Shown here piece by piece: positions 1 to 8,508 of a stretch of DNA of 64,000 bases. The stretch lies in IMG/VR virus record IMGVR_UViG_3300042891_002337, positions 1 through 64,000 of that record, one strand, 5' to 3'. Made by a program: the position numbers and the translations under genes. Within the stretch, counting starts at the first letter, position 1, and each line of letters opens with the position of its first letter. A model generated the notes under the pieces. It saw only the letters and a list, made by a program, of their open reading frames with translations. It ran no database searches and had not been told where the DNA came from. Source of the stretch: a virus.

Positions 1-325
1 CCCTCTGAGCAATCTTCTCAGCCTCCCAGGGCTTCACCTTTCCACCGTCGGCATTGTAGAGTCCAGGCTTTCCGAACCTCTTTCTGAAGGATGCTGCAGT
101 TTGCATCACTCCGGGAATTCCCCAAGTTCCACCCTTCGGCACATCTGGATTGTCAACATCGTCTATTGGTTCAAGAACGTCAGGAAGCTTCTCAGCCTGA
201 CGTCTCCGAGGTGGAACATAAGTAGCAGCTGCAGCTCTTGCGCTGGGTGTTATGTCCTGTGGACCCTCAGTGAGCTCCTCTCTGACAATTCTACGAAGTT
301 CTGTTTCTGTGATCCTCTTGGACAA
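1..325 (-). CDS. Partial protein with N-terminal LTES/IIREE-type motif
   Basis: The reading frame is open from position 325 through the left edge, so the C terminus is outside the window. I chose a TTG start at 325 because GGAGG lies 5 bases upstream and the resulting N terminus (SKRITETELRRIVREEL) matches those of the proteins at 895-1278 and 1306-1773; upstream GTG (337) and ATG (355) codons would only add non-matching residues. The remainder is hydrophilic, with an AAAA/PPRRR stretch and a basic tail of the visible part. Function is unknown. The motif may be a head-targeting leader (see findings). The gene is divergent from the Dps gene, with only 28 bases between the two chosen starts. 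Confidence 0.6.
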   Translation of the reverse strand, partial: MSKRITETELRRIVREELTEGPQDITPSARAAAATYVPPRRRQAEKLPDVLEPIDDVDNPDVPKGGTWGIPGVMQTAASFRKRFGKPGLYNADGGKVKPWEAEKIAQR

Positions 326-353
326 GATCGCCTCCACAAGGATATGTATAAGC

Positions 354-827
354 ATGCACACATTCAGTCACGCTGTAAAGCAATACATCGCAATCATCAG
401 GGCATGCCAGCTCTGGTTCCATGGGGCTCACCTCGCAAGCAGGGGAGCCGGATTCGTGGGTGACCACGCTGAACTCCTCTCGGAGATCTACACGGCACAC
501 ACCGGTCACCTCGATGCAACCATCGAGAAGGCAATCGGAATCACCAACGATGAGAGCTTCAGCTCACCGATTGAGACGACTGCAATGGCACTGAAGGTAC
601 TCGCTTCATTCCCACAGCCACACCAGGCCACGGCACTCGCAACCATGTCATTCGGTCTCAAGCTTGAGCAGCTCTACATTGAGTTCCTCAATGAGCTCTT
701 CAAGACCTTGGAGGACAGGGGAGAGCTGAGTCTCGGATTCAATGACTTCATCATGGCAGATGCGAACAACCATGAGTCATTTGTGTACAAGCTCCAGCAG
801 AGAACAAAGACTGAACTAGAGAACTAA
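354..827 (+). CDS. dps: Dps-like ferritin
   Basis: The 157-residue product matches the Dps (ferritin-like) family, which oxidises and stores iron and protects DNA from peroxide. The ferroxidase pattern is visible: two histidines 12 residues apart (GAH...GDH, spacing as in E. coli H51/H63), the RGAGF segment between them, then HLDATIEKAIG giving the D-x3-E pair. The ATG at 354 has AAGGA 11 bases upstream; a longer frame back to 252 has no family similarity and overlaps the opposite gene. It is the only clear plus-strand gene here and is closed by its own terminator (849-880). It could serve host oxidative-stress defence or DNA condensation during infection; that role is inferred. Confidence 0.72.
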   Translation: MHTFSHAVKQYIAIIRACQLWFHGAHLASRGAGFVGDHAELLSEIYTAHTGHLDATIEKAIGITNDESFSSPIETTAMALKVLASFPQPHQATALATMSFGLKLEQLYIEFLNELFKTLEDRGELSLGFNDFIMADANNHESFVYKLQQRTKTELEN

Positions 828-848
828 AGAATTAGACAGAGAAAACTG

Positions 849-880
849 ATTCGGCCGCCCAATGGGCGGCCGAATTTTTA
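849..880 (+). terminator. Rho-independent terminator of the Dps gene
   Basis: A perfect 12-bp GC-rich stem (849-860 with 864-875), a 3-base loop and a T run (875-879) lie 22 bases after the Dps stop. The U tract is good only in the plus direction. Confidence 0.9.
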
Positions 881-894
881 TTCGAATTCAGATC

Positions 895-1278
895 TTAGGT
901 GAGATCAAGGTCGATGAAGATCTGCGCAACCTGCATTGCAAGCTCAGGAGTCGCCTCCATGCCACGCTTCTTAGCCTGGTATTTGAACTCGCTGAGATTC
1001 AGTATCTTTTCGGTGACGGCTTCTAGACCAAGACTCTTCGTTCTTCTGAAGCTTGATGCATCGAACCAGCCTTGGCACTCTACTGCGATCTCCTCCACGG
1101 GTGTAGCTGTGCCTGTGACAACGGCACGAGATCCCATGCTGACTCGATCGCTCACGCCGATGAGCTTCGTTTTCTTGACTGTGAGTCCCTCGGTCACACG
1201 ATGAGGACGATGAGTGAGACTTGAGACCTCTTCACGGATGATCTGACGGAGACGGGATTCTGTAAGACGAATAGACAT
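895..1278 (-). CDS. Unknown protein with N-terminal LTESRLRQIIREE motif
   Basis: 127 residues, no recognised domain. The first 17 residues (MSIRLTESRLRQIIREE) are almost identical to those of the next gene, while the rest is unrelated, so this is a transferable N-terminal module rather than ordinary paralogy. After the motif comes a basic stretch (HRPHR), then a mixed alpha/beta body. The ATG has AGGAG 9 bases upstream. LTE-S and IRE-E resemble T4 gp21-type head-protease sites. It is followed convergently by the Dps terminator. Likely packaged in the head, by inference from the motif only. Confidence 0.75.
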   Translation of the reverse strand: MSIRLTESRLRQIIREEVSSLTHRPHRVTEGLTVKKTKLIGVSDRVSMGSRAVVTGTATPVEEIAVECQGWFDASSFRRTKSLGLEAVTEKILNLSEFKYQAKKRGMEATPELAMQVAQIFIDLDLT

Positions 1279-1305
1279 TTGCGTACTCCTACGTAAGAAA
1301 GAGTC

Positions 1306-1773
1306 TCAGGTGTCCATCATTCTGCGTGAGACCTTGAGTCGCTTGATAAGATCAGTGCGTGGTGCATCACCTTCCATCTCTCCGAATGCATCTGCAAGCA
1401 TGCTCACAGTGGTGTCATCACCGTAGAACCTGAAGACCGGCATGCCGCCACCTGGGCCGCTTGGATTGATCATGACTGCGATATCCTCAGTGCCTGAGAG
1501 CGCACCCTGGAGCTCGGGGATCAGGTCAGCAAGATACTCGGCAACGTTCTCACCTGGCCCTGCTCCACCGATATCATCAGGCATAATATCGAGGTCGTAG
1601 TCGATGTAGTGAGTGGCGCCATAGTTGGCTGCCATGATGTCGGCCTCACGGGAGATTAAAGATCCCCTTGCCATCTCTGAGAGGCGACGAGTAGGACGAC
1701 GTGAACGGGAGAGCTTCGAGGCCTCCTCACGGATAATCTGGCGAAGCTTGGACTCAGTAAGACGAATAGCCAT
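1306..1773 (-). CDS. Unknown protein with N-terminal LTESKLRQIIREE motif
   Basis: 155 residues. The leader MAIRLTESKLRQIIREE is followed by a very basic patch (KLSRSRRPTRR) and LSE-M, then an acidic body with GGAGPG and a PSGPGGG loop. The ATG has AGGAG upstream with good spacing. No family is recognised for the body. Together with the genes at 1-325 and 895-1278 it forms a run of three genes sharing the leader. Confidence 0.75.
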   Translation of the reverse strand: MAIRLTESKLRQIIREEASKLSRSRRPTRRLSEMARGSLISREADIMAANYGATHYIDYDLDIMPDDIGGAGPGENVAEYLADLIPELQGALSGTEDIAVMINPSGPGGGMPVFRFYGDDTTVSMLADAFGEMEGDAPRTDLIKRLKVSRRMMDT

Positions 1774-1821
1774 TTGATGATTCTCCTGAATGCGGTGTCA
1801 TTATCTATTCATCTGCGAGTT

Positions 1822-1856
1822 AAAACAACACGGGCCTGGCAAAAACCAGGCCCGTG
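1822..1856 (-). terminator. Rho-independent terminator after the 1877-2068 gene
   Basis: Perfect 11-bp stem (1829-1839 with 1846-1856), a 6-base loop, and TTGTTTT on the minus strand (1828-1822). It separates the leader-motif genes at 0.3-1.8 kb from the sigma-factor cluster upstream. Confidence 0.88.
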
Positions 1857-1876
1857 GAGGCTAGTGCCTCAGTCGA

Positions 1877-2068
1877 TCAGGTGCGACCCTGAGCGTCCGT
1901 GTCGTCACCGCTGATGTAGGGACGAGTGTTGGGACCACCACGAACCTGGAAGTAGCGACCGTTGTAGCGGACCACGGCATAGCCGGAACGCTGGACGGGA
2001 ACACGGACGATGGTCTCATTGGTGGAGGTAACGCGGATGCCGATGGGGGTGCGATTGCTGACGAACAT
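1877..2068 (-). CDS. Small basic protein, unknown
   Basis: 63 residues from the ATG at 2068, preceded by AAGGAG. A longer frame to 2236 overlaps the GapR-like gene and is low-complexity, so I reject it. The protein is rich in beta-branched residues and arginine (RVTSTNETIVRVPVQ, VVRYNGRYFQVRGG), suggesting a small beta-barrel or SH3-like fold. No family recognised. Last gene before the terminator at 1822-1856. Confidence 0.6.
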   Translation of the reverse strand: MFVSNRTPIGIRVTSTNETIVRVPVQRSGYAVVRYNGRYFQVRGGPNTRPYISGDDTDAQGRT

Positions 2069-2153
2069 GTGTACTTTGCTCCTTGGTTGTTGCTGAAGGT
2101 TTGTTGTCCCCTTCAGTGATTGAATCATATTCAGTTGTTGAGGTTGTTCAAGC

Positions 2154-2381
2154 TCAGGCGATTCGACCGTCAATCTCTTCGATATAGGTGTCGCACTCGT
2201 TCTCTGAGGCACCGAGCTTGGACTTGATCTTGACAATCTTGATTGCGGCCATGAGGGCCTTCATGTCGATCTTCTCCTTGAACTCCTCCACAAGGGCCTT
2301 GCGGTCCTCGGCAAGGAGCTTCTGCTCGTTCTCGATGGAAGTGAGTCGCTCAATGAATTCTGCTACAGTCGGGCTTGCCAT
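2154..2381 (-). CDS. GapR/DUF2312-like coiled-coil DNA-binding protein
   Basis: 75 residues. The pattern FIERLTSIENEQKLLAEDRK...EEF...IDMKALMAAIKIVKIK follows GapR (DUF2312), whose hallmark is FIERIERLEEEKKAIAEDIK followed by an FDVKALR-like segment. GapR is an alphaproteobacterial nucleoid protein that binds overtwisted AT-rich DNA. The C terminus here is extended and acidic. It sits in the cluster with the sigma factor, fitting a role in DNA or transcription management during infection. A generic coiled-coil protein is the alternative. Confidence 0.6.
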   Translation of the reverse strand: MASPTVAEFIERLTSIENEQKLLAEDRKALVEEFKEKIDMKALMAAIKIVKIKSKLGASENECDTYIEEIDGRIA

Positions 2382-2390
2382 GTCTTTCTC

Positions 2391-2657
2391 TCAGTTCATA
2401 TCTTCGTCGTTCTGTTGATCAAAGTCCCCAACCTCCGTGACGAAACCGCAGGTGGGACATGTGAATTCTTTGACCTTGAGACCTACCTGTACAACATCAT
2501 TGATGTCACTCACGATATTGTAGAACTCCTGCAGGTCAAGGGCATTTACCTGAAACTTACTGTCACCGATTGTGAACAGGATCTCTCCTGACTCTTGGTC
2601 AAGGACAGCTTCATGTGGCAGCGGGATCTGCTTCAGTTGCTTGGGCTGTTGCTTCAC
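2391..2657 (-). CDS. Small CxxC (zinc-knuckle-like) protein, unknown
   Basis: I chose the GTG at 2657 (88 residues) because AAGGA lies 5 bases upstream; this start lies inside the end of the preceding gene (47-base overlap). It begins with a K/Q-rich stretch, continues with LDQESGEILFTIGD, and has a single CPTC pair near the C terminus followed by an acidic, Q/N-rich tail. One CxxC could bind zinc only in a dimer or be redox active. No family recognised. Confidence 0.55.
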   Translation of the reverse strand: MKQQPKQLKQIPLPHEAVLDQESGEILFTIGDSKFQVNALDLQEFYNIVSDINDVVQVGLKVKEFTCPTCGFVTEVGDFDQQNDEDMN

Positions 2658-2880
2658 TTGTTTCCTTCTTTGTTGCCTTTGTCTTGGGTTCAGGCGGTGG
2701 GGGTGGTGGGAACAGAGAATCAAATGCGTCCTTCACGGAATCCAATGATGGGGGCTCAACACCTATTCCATCAAAGTATGCCTTCAGCTCCTCGTATGTT
2801 CGAGCGCCTGTGTCTCGAACAACCTTCACCATGTCCTTGATACCCCTACGGGCTGCGAAATTCTGCCAGGATCTTGCCAT
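2611..2880 (-). CDS. Small protein with polyproline linker, unknown
   Basis: 89 residues from an ATG with AGGAGG upstream. Residues 1-55 look like a compact helical domain (ARTYEELKAYFDGIGVEPPS resembles small DNA- or protein-binding helices). A run of six prolines follows, then a low-complexity K/T/E/A tail. Function unknown; the layout suggests a folded head and flexible tail. Lies directly downstream of the split sigma genes. Confidence 0.6.
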   Translation of the reverse strand: MARSWQNFAARRGIKDMVKVVRDTGARTYEELKAYFDGIGVEPPSLDSVKDAFDSLFPPPPPPEPKTKATKKETSEATAQATEADPAAT

Positions 2881-2901
2881 CTTTCCTCCTTCCGATAACT
2901 A

Positions 2902-3201
2902 TCAGACCGGCTTCTTGATCCCATAGTGTTCTGCAAGCATAGAAAGGACAGCGTCCTGAAACCGAGGGTCGGACGCAGTCTTCATGGACTCACGGTCAAG
3001 GTCCTCACCCTTCATACCGTGAAGCTCACACATCGGACGAGCCAGTTTGTGGAGGCCGCGCAGGAGGATGTTCCGTGCCGTCGCATGGTTCATCTTGTCA
3101 CCATCGGCACTCATGATGTCCGCGATCTCACGGAAACCGAGGCCGCCATCAGAACCGACAGTGGCATATCCGTGCTGGGACTTGTGACCCTTGGGCATCA
3201 T
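2902..3201 (-). CDS. Sigma region 4.2-like HTH protein (second half of a split sigma factor)
   Basis: 99 residues. The segment GFREIADIMS...HATARNILLRGLHKLAR fits the sigma-70 region 4.2 pattern (TLEEIGxxxGVSxxRVRQIExxALxKLR), including the final L-x-K-L-R. It starts at the ATG at 3201, overlapping the stop of the sigma gene (TGATG), with AGGAGG 6 bases upstream inside that gene. The upstream protein ends in region 4.1 and lacks this helix-turn-helix, so the two probably act together, much as T4 gp55 and gp33 divide late sigma function. It could instead be an independent HTH regulator. Confidence 0.6.
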   Translation of the reverse strand: MMPKGHKSQHGYATVGSDGGLGFREIADIMSADGDKMNHATARNILLRGLHKLARPMCELHGMKGEDLDRESMKTASDPRFQDAVLSMLAEHYGIKKPV

Positions 3202-3971
3202 CAAACACCTCCTGCGCGGGCATCCAGCTCCGCAAGTTCAGACTCAGTGATGGGGAAGTTGACATGGTCGGTGGGGTCTTCAGCGAGGCCGAACCGAAGT
3301 CGAATGACCTTTTCCTCGCGTGGAGTGAGGGTTGCCATCGCCTTGCGGAGGATCTCGGCAATACGTTCACGGTCGATCGACTCACCGGGGTCGGCGGCGT
3401 TCTCGTCCGGAATCACATCGCTGAGGCGTGGACCGTCGGGATCCCCAGGGGATGCACTCTGGTCCAGGGACATTGTTCCACGGTAGGTGTTCATGAGGGA
3501 CTGGTAGGTGTTGAGGGACACCCCCATGAACTCAGCCACCTCGTTGTCATTCGGAGGGGAGCCAAACTCCGTGGTGTAATCACGGATCATCATCTTGGCT
3601 CGGTAGTAGAACGCATTGGCCGAGGCCGGCATCCGAATGTTGGAGGACTGTTCAGTCACGTGGCTTGCCACAGCCTGTCGAATCCACCAAGATGCGTACG
3701 TGGAGAACTTGAATCCACGACGCCAGTCGAATCGATCCACCGCCTTGATGAGACCGACGTTGGACTCCTGAATCAGGTCCTCGAAAGCGGCGCCCTTGTT
3801 CATGTAGCGCTTGGCGATCGAGATGGCCAGTCGGAGGTTCGACGCGATCATAAGGTCTCGAGCTCGCTTGTCACCGGCCTCGATTGCTTGTGCCAGTCGG
3901 GCCTCGTCCTCACGGGTGAGAAGAGTGTACTTACCTACGTCCTTGAAGAATCCAGTCAGCATGTCCGCCAT
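3201..3971 (-). CDS. Sigma-70 family factor truncated after region 4.1
   Basis: 256 residues from the ATG at 3971 (GGAA upstream; the longer frame to 4013 adds an unrelated leader). Region 2 is clear: NLRLAISIAKRYMNKG, EDLIQESNVGLIKAVDRFDW, FSTYASWWIRQAV. Region 3 follows (EVAEFMGVS...), then region 4.1 (LTPREEKVIRLRFGL). Where region 4.2 should follow there are about 26 unrelated residues (ending LDARAGGV) and a stop. The missing helix-turn-helix is in the next gene. It presumably directs host RNA polymerase to phage promoters. Confidence 0.88.
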   Translation of the reverse strand: MADMLTGFFKDVGKYTLLTREDEARLAQAIEAGDKRARDLMIASNLRLAISIAKRYMNKGAAFEDLIQESNVGLIKAVDRFDWRRGFKFSTYASWWIRQAVASHVTEQSSNIRMPASANAFYYRAKMMIRDYTTEFGSPPNDNEVAEFMGVSLNTYQSLMNTYRGTMSLDQSASPGDPDGPRLSDVIPDENAADPGESIDRERIAEILRKAMATLTPREEKVIRLRFGLAEDPTDHVNFPITESELAELDARAGGV

Positions 3972-3989
3972 GTTGCTTCCTTGTGTTGT

Positions 3990-4011
3990 GGGGGGAACCA
4001 GGAATCCCCCC
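3990..4011 (-). promoter_or_regulatory. GC stem-loop in the sigma gene leader
   Basis: A 7-bp stem (3990-3996 with 4005-4011, six G:C pairs) lies just upstream of the Shine-Dalgarno sequence of the sigma gene. There is no U tract on the minus strand, so it is more likely a leader structure than a terminator. Confidence 0.4.
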
Positions 4012-4036
4012 ATTTTCCATCACATTAGGAATATAA

Positions 4037-4273
4037 TCACATTTCGTACTGACGAACACCATTCTTTTCGAGATAAAGTGCGTGTGCACGACGGCGCGCC
4101 TCACGGACCTCAAGCTCTCGAGCAAAGTAGCACGCATCAACCTCGAGGTCAGGATGACTTCCGCCACGGCGACGGTCACGCTCGATGTAGGAAACCAGGG
4201 AGTTGTGCTTCTGAATGAGCTCCTCGTCTGGAATCATTGCGATATCATCAATGCTCAACACCTTCGACTTCAT
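4037..4273 (-). CDS. Small protein, unknown
   Basis: 78 residues, ATG preceded by AAGGAG. The C-terminal two thirds is rich in R and E and probably a long helix (ACYFARELEVREARRRAHAL). No family recognised. It lies between GroEL (upstream) and the sigma gene (downstream) with short gaps. Confidence 0.6.
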   Translation of the reverse strand: MKSKVLSIDDIAMIPDEELIQKHNSLVSYIERDRRRGGSHPDLEVDACYFARELEVREARRRAHALYLEKNGVRQYEM

Positions 4274-4317
4274 TCTTTCTCCTTGTCGCTATTCATTATT
4301 GTCAGGTTGAACGATCT

Positions 4318-6092
<1,775 letters not shown>

Positions 6093-6105
6093 GTTGTCTC
6101 CTTTC

Positions 6106-6903
6106 TTATTGTACTTCACGGAACGTGTTGGTGAACTTGTTCCACGACTTATCATTTGCGATGGACCAGAATCCGCGACTAATGAATGCGGTCCTGACCT
6201 GTTCCCACTGATTGGACGGATACTTTGCCTCGAGCTCGTCCTCAATGGGAAGGAACGAGATGAGGAATCGATTGCGCTCGAAGATCTGCCGATTGTCACC
6301 CTCACTCAGGAAGGCGTCGAGCTTTGTAGGATTGCTGAGCAGCTTCTCTGCAGTCTTTCCACCGATGCCCTTGAATCCTGGGATGCCATCTGAACCGTCA
6401 CCGGTGAGGGACTTCCACATCACATAGTCGTATGCAACCGGCTCGATCCAAACCTTTCGAATCGGGTTCCAGAGGCGAACACGATCATTACCTGGTGTGA
6501 GGAGCTGAATGAAGTCTGTGTCCGATGAAACCACAACACAGGGATCCTCACTGTGAACGTTCCTCACAAGGTGAGCGATAGTGTCATCACACTCACGGTG
6601 TGGGTGGCGGACGATATGGACAGGCATCATTCCAAGGATTTCGACAATGTCGCTGTGTTGGCGCCAGAAGTCGTCTCCTGGTGAGGTTCGACCTGCCTTG
6701 TATTCAGCGAATGCGTCCTTGCGTTCCTGCGGACGACCTTCCTTTACGATGTAGACTCGACTCGGATCGAAAGTCTCCACGGTCTTACGAAACATCGTGA
6801 AGAACGTGTAGGTGATGGTGTTCTCACCCTTGTCTCCACTGAAACCTGCTCGGGCTCGATGGACCATGTTGTTGAAGTCGATGACCAGGATGGGCTTAGA
6901 CAT
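6106..6903 (-). CDS. FEN/RNase H-like 5'-3' nuclease
   Basis: 265 residues. Flap-endonuclease family: N-terminal aspartate in VIDFNN, ECDDTIAHL, SSDTDF, and the helix-3-turn-helix segment GDGSDGIPGFKGIGGKTAEKL that binds DNA with a potassium ion. These nucleases remove RNA primers and flaps (T4 RNase H, T5 exonuclease, PolA N-domain). A second FEN protein is encoded at 40481-41434, so roles are probably split. The ATG is preceded by AGGAG. Confidence 0.9.
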   Translation of the reverse strand: MSKPILVIDFNNMVHRARAGFSGDKGENTITYTFFTMFRKTVETFDPSRVYIVKEGRPQERKDAFAEYKAGRTSPGDDFWRQHSDIVEILGMMPVHIVRHPHRECDDTIAHLVRNVHSEDPCVVVSSDTDFIQLLTPGNDRVRLWNPIRKVWIEPVAYDYVMWKSLTGDGSDGIPGFKGIGGKTAEKLLSNPTKLDAFLSEGDNRQIFERNRFLISFLPIEDELEAKYPSNQWEQVRTAFISRGFWSIANDKSWNKFTNTFREVQ

Positions 6904-6910
6904 TTGTCTC

Positions 6911-7348
6911 CTATCGAAGTGCAGGTGGAAGTTTTACCTTGGCCCTTACCCCATTCTCTAGTAATATGGTTTCGTCCTCTTGGACACCCTCATCGTCACT
7001 TTCTTCGAAACTTCTTTCGAGGCGACTAACCTGTGGTGATTCCTGCTGCGGAAGTTCTCTAAACTCTCTTGCCTTGACAGAAAGCGCGCGCGCACACACC
7101 CTTTCAATGCCCCTTCTGGCATTCTCAAGAAGTGCTTCCTTTGCGTCCTCTAAAGAGGTGAAGACATTTTCAGGTGATTCATCAAGCGGAACAGGCTCCA
7201 GGTTTCTGTTCTCGCTCACTGACACCAGATAGGATCGCTTCTCTCCGTCGACCGTCCTGCGGACGACTTCCTCAACTACCCTTACGGGAACGAGTGATTG
7301 CTTATCCTTGAATACAATGAAAAGAAATTGTCCGACTTGGTACTGCAT
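6911..7348 (-). CDS. Unknown protein whose start codon lies in a hairpin loop
   Basis: 145 residues. The N terminus (YQVGQFLFIVFKDKQSLVPVRVVEEVVRR) looks like a small beta-barrel; the middle is helical and the C terminus acidic with a short beta tail. No family recognised. The ATG has no good Shine-Dalgarno sequence and sits in the loop of a perfect 14-bp stem (7329-7371), suggesting controlled translation. Confidence 0.6.
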   Translation of the reverse strand: MQYQVGQFLFIVFKDKQSLVPVRVVEEVVRRTVDGEKRSYLVSVSENRNLEPVPLDESPENVFTSLEDAKEALLENARRGIERVCARALSVKAREFRELPQQESPQVSRLERSFEESDDEGVQEDETILLENGVRAKVKLPPALR

Positions 7349-7371
7349 GTATCATCTTACCAAGTCGGACA
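7329..7371 (-). promoter_or_regulatory. 14-bp perfect hairpin around a start codon
   Basis: Arms 7329-7342 and 7358-7371 are perfect reverse complements with a 15-base loop (7343-7357) containing the ATG of the 6911-7348 gene. On the minus strand the 3' arm is followed by a T-rich stretch (AATTTCTTTTC), so it could also act as a terminator for the upstream gene. Confidence 0.7.
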
Positions 7372-7391
7372 GGAATGTTCAATAGAAAGGA

Positions 7392-7802
7392 TTACTTGAA
7401 ACCGATTCCCTTGAATCCCATTGTGACTCCGCGTGGTGCACCAGTCTTCTTGCCAAAAACCTGGCCCGATGCCCAGTTGGATGCAAGCTCGTCCCTGATG
7501 ATGCTCTTCATCTTTGAGTATGAAACTCCCTCTGAGGTGGCACCAAAGAGTCCTGCCATGTCGCCACCGGCTTCGCCGCCTTCCTCACCGGAGGCAGCCT
7601 CTCCACCTTCAGGTTCCTTGATTTCCATTCCAAGGGCGGTGGCGAGTTGCTTCACAGCATCCTTCAGGGCAGCCTGGTCAACCTTCTTCTCCTCCTCTGG
7701 AGGAGCCTCTTCCTCATGGAGCCTGGATTCTTTGAGAAGTCCGTTACCGCCTGATTCAGGAAGGCCTGCAAGCTTTAGCATCCTGTTTGCGTCAAAGTTC
7801 AT
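7392..7802 (-). CDS. Acidic virion/prohead-like protein with RMLKLAGLPES leader
   Basis: 136 residues from the ATG at 7802 (a GTG five codons upstream is possible). The N terminus, NRMLKLAGLPES...LLKES, contains two (L)xE-S sites of the type cut by T4-like head proteases. The middle is acidic and E/G rich; the C terminus is conserved-looking (ASNWASGQVFGKKTGAPRGV). The C terminus of the 14515-16470 protein ends with a related WQKLAGIL. Probably a head core or packaged protein; no enzymatic family seen. Confidence 0.55.
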   Translation of the reverse strand: MNFDANRMLKLAGLPESGGNGLLKESRLHEEEAPPEEEKKVDQAALKDAVKQLATALGMEIKEPEGGEAASGEEGGEAGGDMAGLFGATSEGVSYSKMKSIIRDELASNWASGQVFGKKTGAPRGVTMGFKGIGFK

Positions 7803-7823
7803 AATAACCTCTGACACTAACTA

Positions 7824-8468
7824 TTACAGACTCTCCAATCTTACACCATAACGGGGGACACCACTCTCGATTGCAAGAACTTTCTCTTCAAGCTTCTTCT
7901 TTGTCTTTACAGCTCGAGGTGAGCAATCAGCAATCTTCTTCAAATGCTGGGCTTTATGCAACTCAGAAACATTCTCAAGGAACCCGATGATAGGCCTGCA
8001 TTTGTGAGCAGCTCGACCTTTGATCATCTGAACCTTGCCCTTGCTTCCTGGGTGAGGGTTTCGAAAGTCATCCTTGACAAGACCTTCAAACAGGAACACG
8101 CCATATTCCTTGAAGTCCTTGTCGATCACAACGTAGAGATAGTCTCTGCCGTCACTTAAAGAGTGAGCGTCTGCCTGGAATGTGATGGAGCCCTCTGCAT
8201 TGGGGGATGTGAGCTTGCACTCCACTTCCTTTCCAATCTCGGGAATGTGAATGTCAGGCTGTCCTGTTCTTCCATCAGCGGTTGCGGTGGGAAACTTCTT
8301 TCGAATCTCCCTTGCAAAGAACTCTTCCTGTGAGTGCGACAGGAGGTTATTGCGACGACCAACGTTGTTCGAGAAACTGAGTCCGTACTTGTTGAAGACA
8401 TCATCAAGGTCACTTGAGAGTGACTTCATTGACATGAGAGCGTTGACAGCAGATTCACGTGTAATCAA
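7824..8468 (-). CDS. PD-(D/E)XK nuclease-like protein
   Basis: 214 residues. The segment GQPDIHIPEIGKEVECKL has the PD...(D/E)xK pattern of restriction-endonuclease-fold enzymes, preceded by an EEFFAREIRKKFP helix with a glutamate typical of the fold. The start is a TTG at 8468, backed by AGGAGG 4 bases upstream. The Shine-Dalgarno sequence lies in a hairpin (8474-8497). It might be a Holliday-junction or restriction-like nuclease attacking host DNA, or a repair nuclease; its placement among virion-like genes leaves this open. Confidence 0.6.
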   Translation of the reverse strand: MITRESAVNALMSMKSLSSDLDDVFNKYGLSFSNNVGRRNNLLSHSQEEFFAREIRKKFPTATADGRTGQPDIHIPEIGKEVECKLTSPNAEGSITFQADAHSLSDGRDYLYVVIDKDFKEYGVFLFEGLVKDDFRNPHPGSKGKVQMIKGRAAHKCRPIIGFLENVSELHKAQHLKKIADCSPRAVKTKKKLEEKVLAIESGVPRYGVRLESL

Positions 8469-8473
8469 AGAAC

Positions 8474-8497
8474 CTCCTGTTCAAATCATAACAGGAG
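8474..8497 (-). promoter_or_regulatory. Hairpin sequestering the Shine-Dalgarno of the PD-(D/E)XK gene
   Basis: Arms 8474-8481 and 8490-8497 are perfect 8-bp complements (extendable with one bulge) with an 8-base loop. The downstream arm on the mRNA contains AACAGGAG, the Shine-Dalgarno core of the gene starting at 8468. Confidence 0.6.
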
Positions 8498-8508
8498 TTA
8501 CGATAAGT

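Noticed and set aside
3930-3971. ITESELAEL near the sigma C terminus as another leader motif
   Set aside because: It resembles the leader only by chance: it is C-terminal, acidic rather than basic, and lies at about 3210-3245 on the gene, not at an N terminus.
3264-4028. Plus-strand 254-residue open frame
   Set aside because: Antisense to the sigma gene, with composition typical of a shadow frame.
4018-4036. TATAAT-like sequence as a promoter
   Set aside because: No matching -35 at proper spacing in the minus direction and no consistent copy before other genes.
7375-7851. Plus-strand Ser/Pro-rich frame
   Set aside because: Antisense to the acidic protein at 7392-7802; its serine/proline content simply mirrors the glutamate/glycine codons.
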